Assembly (NCBI GenBank): GCA_963277665.1
Contig: OY728119.1
Location: 319,320,206-319,384,205 of the forward strand
From: Viscum album
Lineage: Eukaryota > Streptophyta > Magnoliopsida > Santalales > Viscaceae
Direction: 5' to 3'
DNA: 64,000 bases
The translations under genes and the position numbers were made by a program. This document shows positions 1 to 11,178 of this stretch, piece by piece. How positions within the stretch are numbered: position 1 is the stretch's first letter; each line of letters starts with the position of its first letter. The notes under the pieces are model-generated. The model did no database searches and was not told where the DNA came from. It saw only the letters and a list, made by a program, of their open reading frames with translations.

Positions 1-2047
1 CTATGATGAATTTGATTCTTGTTATAATAAGGATATATAAGATACCTTTTAAAGGACTGATCTTTATATTAATAATGTAAATGTATGTCCCAACACATAT
101 GGCATACATCCACAGGAAATGAGACTGATCATTTTATACACCTTGTTTCTAACACTTATTGTGGCTCATGTGGGCTTAGGGAGTCACAATGATCATATCA
201 TTTCCATGACAAGTCTCTATATAGATAAGGGAAACATCAATATCCATTCCTCTATCAAAGGAATAATTTCTTAAGACATCAATATAAGTTCATCCACTGT
301 ATTTAAGCCCTAAATAGTTGAACTCTGATGACAATAATTCCATCCAAAACCAAGATATGTAGGATTCCTTCATGAGGCTTGAGTTCCATATTAAACATAA
401 AAAGGGTTGTCCTACCACATAATCCCCAAATCCATATTCATTGAGACTAATTACATGTTGTCCATTTTTTCTCACTCTTGTTGGGATGACATGGGATTCC
501 TGAGTTATAAAATTATTCTCATTCGCATCATAAATCTCCACTATCCATGAAAATATCCACATATAAACATTGACGAGTGTTATGATATAAATATACCATA
601 TATAAGTTAATCAATTACTGGGCCAGTTCCAAGGTAATGATAAGACTATGATAAATATGATTAATAATATATAAATTATACGTATGATCCTCCTAGAGAC
701 TGAAGATCAAATATCTAGTGCTTGAGTGTAAGAAAACATGTTCATTACACAAGATGCTAAACTACAATGTTTAATTAACTATGAGGTTTTTGGTCCAATT
801 ATAAACATGATAGATAAGATGATTCATAATATATAAATACCCTCCTCGGAATATTAAACTTCACCCTACATGGCAACAAATATCGATATTCATAGTTATA
901 GAACATTAGCATGTAAATAGGATTCAATAAGGTAAATGGGTGAAGAATTTAAAATAAATACAAATAGATTCAATAACAAGATCCCATTATTCTATTCATG
1001 AGATGAGTTAACTAGTTATCAATTTTTTATCATAAAATGTCAAATATTGAAATTATAATGATATTATAAAATATAACATAAATCCCAACGAATTTCCTAG
1101 AGTGGGAAACAATCCCCCCTACCAATAATGTAATGAACCCAACCTCCCATAATCTTGAACAATGTGAGTTCCAATGTATCATTGGATCTGAAACCGCAAC
1201 TAACCACAAACCTTGGGAAATCAGGTCTATGCCCAGTTACAAATATGGGAATTGTAGAGACACAAGATTGATGTACATGGATATTACATTAATATTTATG
1301 AATATGTAATAAAAAACAAAAACATACACCCAAAGACTGTAATAGTTTAGTTTCTTTGGAAACTCAAAATATAATCATCTAATCATGGTGAAAGATCTTC
1401 AACATCTCCCACAAAGATATTCCCGTTTTTTTTTCTTACCTAAAACGTTTCTTTATATCTTGGGGAAAGGAAAACATACAAAGGGAGGAATCAAATTCCT
1501 AGTAAGGATAATCATTGGTAAAATAAAACAAAAAACATAAATTTGAACTTAAAAACATGGACATAAAGTTTAAACATCAAAATATTGATTTCTGAAATAA
1601 ATCTTGGTAGCACAAAAGGCATAGAACATAAAGGAACAAAACTCCTGATAACATTCCATGGGAATAAAACATGTAATTATTGCAAACCATTATGCACATG
1701 ATATGATTTTTATAGTAGCCAAGGAATTTCATCCAATACAATCATAGTGAACAAAGTCCATTTCTGGACTGGGTTTACCAGTGAATCCATCCATGTATTA
1801 CTAAGCCGAATTTACATTTTGTTCCAAACATGTATATCTCAGGAGATATAATCATTACCAAATTCATTGGAGAGAGATATAGGTCCCACCCAACTCCTAC
1901 TGAAATCATTCTTCTGTGTGTCACAAAAAAAATAAGAAATTTATCATAATCCAATGAATAAAATGGGTTTCATAAACATCATCTGATCCTAACATAATCC
2001 ATATAAAATGATGTAAATAATAGTGACAATATACTTGAATCAAAAAC
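1..2047. other. AT-rich intergenic DNA, no gene seen
   Basis: This stretch lies left of element E1. All frames are broken by frequent stops and the longest open frame has no recognisable motif. I found no LTR partner elsewhere in the window. It is probably old repeat debris, but that is inference. Confidence 0.5.
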
Positions 2048-5000
2048 ATATTACATAACGTCACCATAGATGGAAAATAGTTTTGATAAAACACTTGAAA
2101 TGAATTTTTGAGGAAAATATCCTTTCTTCTTTCAAATCATTTTCTTTTCTCAAAATGGCCAAAAATATAAAAAAGATTTTTGATGAAAATAATCATGAAA
2201 TCTTTTATAAGAAGATTTAAGTAAATAAGGCATTATGAAATCATAAAAATACATCTAGTCCGTATAATTCAAAAAAGAATTCTCCTCATAGTTTTTCGGT
2301 AAAAGTCTAAATTGTACCTCAAATAGTAAACTAAAAATAGATTCCTTCTACACCACAGAGTAATATTTAAAAAGAGTTAAACACAACTCTAAACATAAAG
2401 GTAAGTATAGAAAACACTTTACAAAAACAATTTTATAAAACATGTTCTTGGTTGATATAAATAATCCCATTAAATACGTATGAATAAACAATATCGGATA
2501 AGAATGAGATTGGAATAATTATCCCATACATTAGGTCCAATTTCATCTGTATGTGTCTAAAACACATGTATTGTGGGTTTAATCATATTATAAAATTTTA
2601 ATATAACCATAATAACATTTATGATATCATATATAATTCATTACGACTTTATATTTTCCATTCACTTGTCAATTCCATGTTAAAGCTGCATTTTGGGAAA
2701 AATTATTTCACTTAACGTATGTGTTTTCACATGTAATTTTTTCATATGATGACATAGAACATGATTATTTACTTCCATAATATAAAACTTGATTTATATA
2801 TCTTATATATTCAATGTATTAATATATACAATTGATCGATAAATGGAATGAAATACACCGTTAATGGAGATGGTTGGTCGTACGTAAGCACGAGCAATGA
2901 TATCATTCCCATGATTGTGGAATTTTATTGAAGTGTATTGAATATTATATTTCATAATAAATATCTCTATAAAATAATCATATATAGTAATTTCTCCCAT
3001 CATTATACCCATCCATGTATGTTGGTGATGTAAAAAAGATTACACCACGGCGAGGAGACTGTATTCCGTACATATGCACGTGCAGGATTTCATTTTTCTT
3101 AGGATGGATAGAAAGTGAAATAGGGTTGTTTCATATTTAAAATAATATTTAATTATAGGAGTGATGATGATGTTATTACTTTATAATGAAAAAACTAATG
3201 AAGAGGAAGTATAAAAAGAAATAAATTTTAATGATTCGGTAAAGGATATTACCTCTTCTTAGATGTGCCTCTTCTAGACCTCCTCTTAGGGCAATAATGT
3301 TGGTCTTTGAAGAAGATCAGGACCTATAGTATGTTTATAAGGAACTTTATAAGGAGAATTGTTAGGGTTTAAAAAGTTTAATATCTCAAAATGATGTGAA
3401 GAGTGGGAGGAGGTGCCCTTTTATAAGAGAGGAGAGGGGCACTTTAGGAAAGTTCAAAAATATTAATTTATAATAAAAACCCACCCAATGTAAAAACCTC
3501 TATCTTAATTCAACATAAAATATGGGATGCTATAATTTTTTAATATCATCATCCATGAAATTTTTTATCTATATTGATCTTATTTTAAATCTTATCATTT
3601 TTATTTATACTTATGTAATCTATTTAATTTTATTTTTGGAAATAATGTTATAAATTTTAAATGGTTATAAATACTTACTTATGTGTTGTTAATTGTAAAT
3701 AACTAGATACATTATGACATTGTAGACCACATAAATTTTAATTTTTCATTTTTAAATATTTTTGTGATTTTTAAACAATTTAATAATATGTTATTTTCAT
3801 AAAATATCAATATTGTCAATATTAAGAGAATTCATTTATTTGAATTTAAATAAAATACACATAGAAGTTATATTCAAACCAAAATATTTCATAGATTTAT
3901 AACATTTCTTATTCATCAATAAAATTATTTGAATACATTAATTAGTTTATATAATACTTATTTTATTATTTTTAAAACAATTAATTGGATATTTCTTTAA
4001 ATAAAATAATTACTACAATATTTTGGTATAATTATTTCATATACGTTTTTTGCATAAAATTTAAAAATAAAATAATTTGATAAATAAAATACTAATATAA
4101 TTCATAATAATACTTTTAGTCGAATTTTTCTTCTAATAAACACAACTTTTAAAAAGTTATATTTATTAAATTATGAAGGTGACAACTTCGACATTATTTA
4201 AAATAAAATAATATAAATGTCACAATCTTTTTTTTGAGGCTACAAATGGTGCACAAGTCGACACTTGTATTATTATGGTTTATATATAGTCAACCAATAA
4301 GTTTTTGGCAAGTGTTTTGGCCTTTTGTTGGGTATTTTTATTTAATAAAATCTATATTATTGATTTTTCCCTAAATAAATTATTTCTGCCTCATATATGT
4401 ATAAGATATTAATGTAATTAAGTATTGAAAAAAAATTTAAATAAATAAACATGATAAATAAAGTCATTTTTTCTTTTAAATGAGTATTTATAATAAATTT
4501 TTTATTCAGTATAACCTTATATTAAAATAATTTAATTTTTAATGTATGATTGTGACATATTTACGTTTTCATTAAATTAAATAATGTAAATGTCTTAATC
4601 ACATACAAGTAGGTTCCAATAGATACCATTTTGACCCAATTATATTTTATGACAAAATATAATCATCCTATTATATTAAGAAAAGTGTTATGGTAATTTT
4701 ATAATAATAATTTTACCCTTAATTACCTAATTTACCATTAACTATTTTAAATAAAATTTACCATAGTTACTATTCATAATTTCCAAAAATAAAAGTAGCC
4801 TATTAATAAAATATGGACCAACTGATTTTAAATATGGAATCCATTTTATCATATTTAAAACATAGTAGTTTCAATAATTTATTTAATATTAATCTCGATG
4901 TCGAAAAAAGTGGTTTTAGTTTAAAACATTGTAAATGATTGATATTTTTTACCTATGAATTCAATGAAAAATTAATGATAATGTCAGAAATTATATTAAA

Positions 5001-5758
5001 TGGTAAAAATGTATTCTATTTATACATTAAAACAATTCAATATTATAATTTAACCATATAAATTATCTTGAGGAAAATAGTTTCTTTTAAGTTAAATTTA
5101 TCGTATTTTTACTATTCATCAAAATATGAAAGTTATCATAAAAATATGAAAACTTTATCCAAAGTAAATTTTTATATTCTGATTCAAAATAATCAGTTTA
5201 TTTTTTCAAATTGAACTTATAAACTTGTCGAAAATTAGACTTAAAATTGGTGCATCATCAAAAGGTGGAAAAATAGATTTTTTGGAAAAATTCTTCTTTT
5301 ATACGAAAAATTGATTTTGTTCTCATACCATGTTTTAAAAAATGTGTAAGATAAATTATAATGTTATAAAATGAAAAATGTGTTTAATATTATTCATAAC
5401 GGACTGTTTATAATAATAATATATTATTTTTTAGTGAAACTCAGTATTGCATACAACATAAGCCATTGAGGAAGGTCTCTTTTGCGTGTAACACAAGCCA
5501 TGTCAGTTTTTTTGTGAAATATTACTTTGGTTTTGTATATAACATAATATAATATTATTTCATTAAACAAAATCTATATCCAGTGTGTAATTCTATCAAA
5601 AGAACTTCAAATTGTGCATAAAACAAGCCAATAGTGTTGCATTTACTACAAGCTAATATTGTGTTGCGTATAGTGCAAGATAATCTTAGTGTAGCATACA
5701 ACACCATACATCAATAAAATTAAAAATAATTTTTCTCATAAAATTTCGGGGTGATACA
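2048..5758 (-). repeat. E1 3' LTR
   Basis: The sequence aligns with 7006-11178 over its whole length, for example around 2087-2160 versus 7045-7115 and 2610-3050 versus 7570-8005. Its right edge reads GGGGTGATACA, the partner of GGGGTGTTACA at the other LTR. It contains a minus-strand TATA box near 3418-3425. It also has a segment around 3160-3250 that the other copy lacks. The left boundary is uncertain by tens of bases. Confidence 0.7.
3418..3425 (-). promoter_or_regulatory. TATA box of E1 3' LTR
   Basis: Minus-strand TATAAAAG sits in a pyrimidine-rich context (CTCTCCTCTC upstream, GGCACCTCC downstream). The same core promoter occurs in the other E1 LTR and in both E3 LTRs. Confidence 0.55.
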
Positions 5759-5773
5759 TTCTACCCCCCATAA
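5759..5773 (-). other. E1 polypurine tract
   Basis: Minus-strand TATGGGGGGTAGAA lies directly upstream of the TGTATCACCCC start of the 3' LTR. It is the expected plus-strand primer site and sits after a GAGGGCAAAATT stretch typical of the end of Ty3-type pol. This fixes the minus orientation of E1. Confidence 0.65.
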
Positions 5774-6991
5774 AATGAATTTTGCCCTCGTAATTTGTCG
5801 GGGTTATAAATGGTTTGCTACATGAATGTTTCTTTCATAGAAACCCACATCGTAAAAAGGAATACTAAAAATTAAATTTAAAAACTAATGTATGAAATGT
5901 AATGGTTATACAAATTAACTCATCTCTGGTTTTCCACATATGATAAAATAGGTGAAAACATAGATATAAAAGAGAAATCTAACCATCGGGTTCTGATGGA
6001 GAGTGGTAGAGAACATAGCTGTTAAAAATAAAACAATCACAAACCCATAATTTTGTGAGGATGTAAGGTACCATCTGATTCATCAGATCTGAGGGTACAA
6101 GGAAAAAAATTTTGTTCTCAAGATCATTTCCCTAAAGTTAAAAATTTCAAATAAGAAGGAATACTTACATGATTTAGGTAAAATCTCACTGTTGGTCATT
6201 CCTTGAACAATTTCTACTTCATATCTTAAAGAAATAATGATTAATTTGTCATTCATATAGTGTTAGAAGATCATGCATTAGAATGATGGGTCATTCCATC
6301 TATCTCAAAAAAAGGATAGAAAAAGTTATAAAATATTCATAAGTCTATTCATAGTGATATTAATCATATATGGACAAAAAATGGACTTATACTTCATCTA
6401 TCAAATAACATAATAAAATAAAACTAATTTTTACTAACCATGGACATCATATAGTCAAGTGGTAGGTGATAAAGGCATGCACAATTTGGTTGTGTGTTGG
6501 ATTTCAACAGGCTTGTCTGACGCGACGGGTTTTCGCCCATCCTACAGGTTGTCCTTTGTTCTAAAACTACACTATTATGAAATTCCAGAAATAATATTGG
6601 AAAAATATTTCTATCCTTAAATAACACTATCTAATGTCCAAATTAATCCATTCCAAACATTAGTCTTATCTAAAATACTTATGTCCAATATCCCAGTATG
6701 AAGAAAACAAAAACCAGAAAGGCCATATAACAAAAATGTGAATACCATAATCATGTATTCTATATAAACAAGAATTACCATAGAATCATAATGAAAACAT
6801 GAATTCTATCAAAATAAAATTATTTCCACTCACCAAAAATACAAAAAAAATTATATATACTCAAAGGATGATATCAATTAGTCCTTTTATCAGTCATGAG
6901 CTCATTAAAACTATCAATAATATTATTTTATCCTCATATCTTAATTATTCACATATCATCTACTTTCAAAAATATTTCAATCACTTTTGAT
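5774..6991 (-). other. E1 non-coding interior
   Basis: Only about 1.2 kb separates the two E1 LTRs, and no gag, protease or polymerase motif is visible in any frame. Its minus strand matches the E3 interior around 38820-39100, on both sides of the SINE-like block. The coding region that E3 still keeps (gag) is absent here. Confidence 0.6.
6431..6581 (+). mobile_element. tRNA-derived SINE-like module, copy 1 (in E1)
   Basis: The segment has a tRNA-like head with an A-box-like TAGTCAAGTGG (6452-6462), a decayed B-box-like GGATTTCAACA (6499-6509), then a non-tRNA body with GACGCGACGGGTT and CAGGTTGTCCT. It aligns along about 150 bases with the minus strand of 38906-39056, which has a canonical B box. 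It is antisense to its host element, as is the other copy. Flanking DNA also matches, so the two copies are not independent insertions. I saw no target duplication. Assignment as a SINE is inference from the tRNA-like promoter plus body layout. Confidence 0.65.
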
Positions 6992-7005
6992 GGCAACTGG
7001 TACCA
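6992..7005 (-). other. E1 primer-binding site (degenerate)
   Basis: Minus-strand TGGTACCAGTTGCC resembles the plant initiator-Met primer site TGGTATCAGAGCC with changes. It lies directly next to the inner edge of the 5' LTR, where a primer site must be. Confidence 0.5.
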
Positions 7006-8111
7006 TATAATAAATGAAAATAAATGGAATATAGTTTTGATAAAACACTTGAAATGAATTCTTGAGGAAAATATTCTTTCTTATTTCAAATCATTTTCAT
7101 TTCACAAAATGACATGAAATTTTAAAAAAAAATCATTGAAAAAAATCATGAAATCTTTTATAGGAAGGTTTGTGTAAATAAGGCATTATTAAATCATAAA
7201 AATAAGTTCACGCTGTATAAGACAAAAAACATTCTCCCCATACATTTGCCAGAAAAGTCAAAAACTACATCGTATGGTAAAAAAAAGATATATTCCTTCC
7301 ATACCACATAGTAAAAAAGTAAAAATGATTTTAACACGACCTTAAACATACATTGAAGGATAGAAAAAACATTATAAAAAACATTTTTTACAAAACATGG
7401 ACAAGGATGATAAATATAACCCCAGTAAATTATAACGAATATACAATCTCAGATAAGAACATGATTGTAATAATTATCCCTTACCTTCGGTCCAATTTCT
7501 TATGTACGTGTCTGAAACTCTTGTATATTGTGTTTAAACAAATTATATACTTTTAAAATAACCATAATAATATTTATGATATCATATATGATTCACTATG
7601 AATTTATATTTAATGATCACTTGTCAATTCTATGTTAATGCAACGTTTTGGGTAAAATCGTTTCATTTATCGTATGTGTTTTACCTTGTAATTTTTTTAT
7701 ATGATTAATTAGATCATGGTTAATTACTTCCAGAATATAAAACCTGATTTATATATCATATATATTCAATATATAAATATATATAATCGATCGATAAATA
7801 GAATAAAATACATCGTTCATGGAGATGGTAGGTCATACGTACACACGAGCGGTGATATCATTACAATGATTGTGGAATTTTATTAAAGTGTATGATATTT
7901 AATATTTAAGAATAAATATCACTTAAAAATAATCAAATATAGTAATTTCTTCAATCCTTATACCCATCGAAATATGATGGTGATGAAAAAAAAGATTACA
8001 CCACGGCATGGAGACAGTATTCCGTACGTATGCATGCATGGTGTTTTCATTATTCATATCATTGATTAAAGTAGAAGTAAGGTTGTTTAATATTTATAAT
8101 AATATATTGTT

Positions 8112-8660
8112 ATATGATTGATCAATATCAATTCAGATGGAGCTTCACATGGTAATCATGGACTTTCAGGTTTTGGTGCAGTTTTTAGGGATCATCATGG
8201 ACATTTTCTTGGCTGTTATTATGGATCGTGTGGTTTTATCTCTGCCCTTGAATTAGAGATGTATGGAGTTATTGATGCGGTTGAACAGTCTGATAGAAGG
8301 GGTGGGAAAAAATTATGGATTGAATGTGATTCTCAGATTGTAGTTACATCTCTTCAAACTGGTTCTATTCATCTTTCTTGGAAGTTGACTAATCGTTGGG
8401 CAAGGTGTTTAGATCTTCTCTCATCAAAGGAGTTTATTGTTACTCATATATATCTTGAGACGAACTCTTTGGTGAATGAAATTGCTAACAAAGGTGTCAT
8501 TGGTTGTTCTTTTCACTGGGCTAATCAGGTACCGGAAGATCTTTATTTTATTCTTAAGAGGGATCAGTGTAAAACTTCTACTTTCAGGCTTGTGTAATCT
8601 TTCTTTTAATTTTAATTAAGGGGTCTTGCTTTTCTAGGCAAGGTCTCAGTCTTCTTTAAA
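8112..8660 (+). mobile_element. 5'-truncated LINE (L1-type) 3' fragment
   Basis: This block is present in only one of the two E1 LTRs, so it entered after E1 integrated. It encodes the C-terminal RNase H domain found at the end of plant L1-type LINE ORF2, then a stop, a short 3' untranslated stretch and a short A-rich end near 8656-8662. That is the normal outcome of target-primed insertion with 5' truncation. About 90 bases of LTR sequence seen in the other copy (3160-3250) are missing around the site. I could not see a clear target duplication. Confidence 0.65.
8118..8597 (+). pseudogene. LINE ORF2 C-terminal RNase H domain fragment
   Basis: A 159-codon open frame matches the RNase H (RVT_3-type) domain at the end of plant LINE ORF2. 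It has SDGAS at residues 6-10 with the first catalytic Asp, the ALELE block near residues 43-47 with the Glu, and ECDSQ near residues 69-73 with the second Asp. The later VTHIYLETNSLVNEIAN segment is where the family has a final Asp before LA. Here that Asp is replaced by Asn-Glu, so activity is doubtful. The C-terminal tail ending in FRLV fits the LINE C terminus. The frame opens with TTG right after a stop and has no ATG before the middle of the domain, so this is a truncated remnant and not a complete gene. It remains open while its surroundings are saturated with stops. Confidence 0.75.
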
Positions 8661-8838
8661 AAACATTACCTCTTCTTTGACGTGCCTCGTCTGAACCTCC
8701 TCCTAGGTAAATAAAGATGGTCATCGAAGAAGACCAGGACCTCTAGTATGTTGATAGGGAAGTTGATAAGGTAAATGGTAAGGGTTTGGTTGAGTTTGAA
8801 ATCTCAAAATGGACTGAAGAAGAGAGGGTGGAGGTGCC

Positions 8839-8846
8839 CTTTTATA
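8839..8846 (-). promoter_or_regulatory. TATA box of E1 5' LTR
   Basis: Minus-strand TATAAAAG lies between a CTCTCCTCTC pyrimidine stretch and GGCACCTCC. Position and context match the E3 LTR promoters, so this is the likely transcription start region of E1. Confidence 0.6.
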
Positions 8847-11178
8847 AGAGAGGAGAGGGGCACTTTTGGAAACCTCAAAAATATTAATTTATAATAAAAA
8901 CCAACCCACATAAAAACTATCAAATAACTCAACATCAATGAAGTGATTAGATAGGGTTGTAATCTCATCAACCAATAAAATTTAGACATTTTTTGATATT
9001 AGTATAAACCTTGTCATTTTTATTTATCGATATTTAATCTATTTTATTTTTTTTATTTAATAATATTATAAATTTTAAATTGTTATAAATACTTACTTAT
9101 GTGTTGTTATTTGAACATAATTGGATAATGTTTGACATTTTAGACCATATAAATTTTAATTTTTAATTTTTAATTATTTTTGTGATTTTTAAATAATTTA
9201 ATAATATTTTATTTAAATAATATATCAATAGTGTCAATTTTGACACAATTCATTTATTTTAATTTAAATAAACCCACATAGAAGATGTATTATAATAAAA
9301 ATATTAACCAGATTCCTAACATGTCTTATTCATCTTGAAAATTCGTGGATCACATTAATTAGTTCATATAATAATTATTCTAATATTTTTATAACAATAT
9401 ATTTGATATATCTCTTAATAAAATATTTACTACAACATTTTCATATAATTATTTAATATATTTATTTGTTGCATAAAAAATATAAATAAAATAATATGAT
9501 AAATATAAGTCTAATATATTTTCTAAAAATACTTTTAGTCGAATTTATCTTCTCAAACATGAATATTTTAAAATGTTATGTTTATAAAATTATAAAGGTG
9601 AAAATTTTGACATTATTTAGATTTAAATCATATAAATGTCATAATTAGTTTTATAAGGCTCCAAATGGTCCACTATTCGACACATGGATGATTATGGTGT
9701 AGATATACATGATAAATAAGTTTTGGTCATGTTTTTGGTCCTATTGATATGTATTATTATTTAATAAAAATTATATTATTGATTTTTCACTAAATAAATA
9801 ATTTCTACATCATTAATGTATCCGCTGATAAGGTAATTATAAATTTCTTAAAAATTATAAATAAATATCCATGACAAATAAAAATATTTTATCTTTAAAA
9901 TATGTATTCATAATAGAATTTATATTTTTTATAACCTTATATTAATAATAATTCAATTATTAAAGTTTGAGTGAGACATATTTAACTTTTCTTTAAATAA
10001 AATAAAATAAATGCCTTAATCACATAAAAGTGTGTTACAATAGATACAATTTAGACCCAAGTATATTTTAGGACGAAATATAATCATCTAATTATAATAA
10101 TACATGTCTTATGGTAATTTTATAATATTATTTTTAACCTTAATTACCTAATTTACCTTTAACTATGGTAACTAAAATTTATCATAGTTACTATTCATAA
10201 TGCAAAAAATAAAAGTATCTTATTAACATAACATGAACATAATGATTCTAAATATAGAATTTATTTTTTAAAATTCGAAACATAAAAGTTGTAGTAATTA
10301 AATTAAAATTAATCTATTTGTGGAAAAATGGGTTTCTGTTTAAAACATTGCAAAAGATTGAAATGTTTTTACATATAAATTCATTTTAAAATTGATGATA
10401 ATTACATAAAATATATTAAATGGTAATAATATATTCTACGTATTCTTTAAAACCATAAAATATTATAATTTAACCATATAAATTATCATGCGCAAAAAAG
10501 ATTCTTTTATGTAAAATTTAGCGTATTTTTACAATTATTCAAAATATGAATGTTATCATAAATATATGAAAAATTAATCCAAAGAAAATTTTTATATCCT
10601 TATTCAAAATAATTATTTTATTTTGTCAAATTAAACTTATAAAATTTTCAAAAATTAGATTCAAAATTGGAACTTCACCAAAAGCTGAAAACACTATATT
10701 TGTTTGTAAAATACTTCTTTTAAAATAAAAATTGATTTTTTTCTCATACCATGTTATAGAAAACATGTATGATAAATTAAAATGTTATAAAATTCAACAT
10801 CATGTTAATAATATTGAAAACGGCTTGTATATAATAATAATATATTGTTGTTTAGTGAAAATCGGTATTGCGTACAACTCAATCCATCGAGGAAGATCAC
10901 GTTGGTGTGTAGTGCAAACGAATTTAGTGTATCGTGAAAGATTCCTTTTTTGTTGCCATAACATAATATATTCTTATTTCATTAAATAAAATCTATATTC
11001 AGTGTTGAATCATATAAAAACAACTTGAAATTGTGCATAAAATAAGCCAATAGAGTTTCTTATACTACAAGATAATACGGTGTTGCGTACTGTGCTAGCT
11101 TATCATGGTGTAGTGTTCAACACATAACATCAATAAAATTAAAAAGAATATTTGACATAAAATTTTGGGGTGTTACAA

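Larger units (their letters stand above)
2048..11178 (-). mobile_element. E1: long-LTR, nearly non-coding LTR retrotransposon
   Basis: Two long direct repeats (about 2048-5758 and 7006-11178) enclose a 1.2-kb interior. Orientation is minus. Read on the minus strand, the outer right end begins TGTAACACCCC, a polypurine tract precedes the left repeat, and a degenerate initiator-Met-type primer site follows the right repeat. The repeats are clearly homologous but carry many substitutions and indels, so the insertion is old. No gag or pol is left. The interior matches the 3' interior of element E3, including an antisense SINE-like block, so E1 is a relative of E3 that lost or never carried gag. 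The outer-left boundary is approximate. A possible degenerate target duplication is AAAAC (2043-2047) versus AGAAC (11179-11183). By structure this resembles a LARD/TR-GAG-type non-autonomous element. Confidence 0.75.
7006..11178 (-). repeat. E1 5' LTR (with inserted LINE fragment)
   Basis: This is the partner of 2048-5758, longer mainly because of a foreign insertion at about 8112-8660. Its outer end on the minus strand begins TGTAACACCCC. It contains a minus-strand TATA box, a GAAGAG|GTAATG donor-like site near 8664-8672, and a GAAG|GTAAGGG donor-like site near 7488-7498. Their partners in the other LTR are slightly decayed. Confidence 0.72.

Noticed and set aside
6424..6627. Minus-strand 67-codon frame in E1
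   Set aside because: It overlaps the SINE-like module and reads through its tRNA-like head, so it is not a protein.
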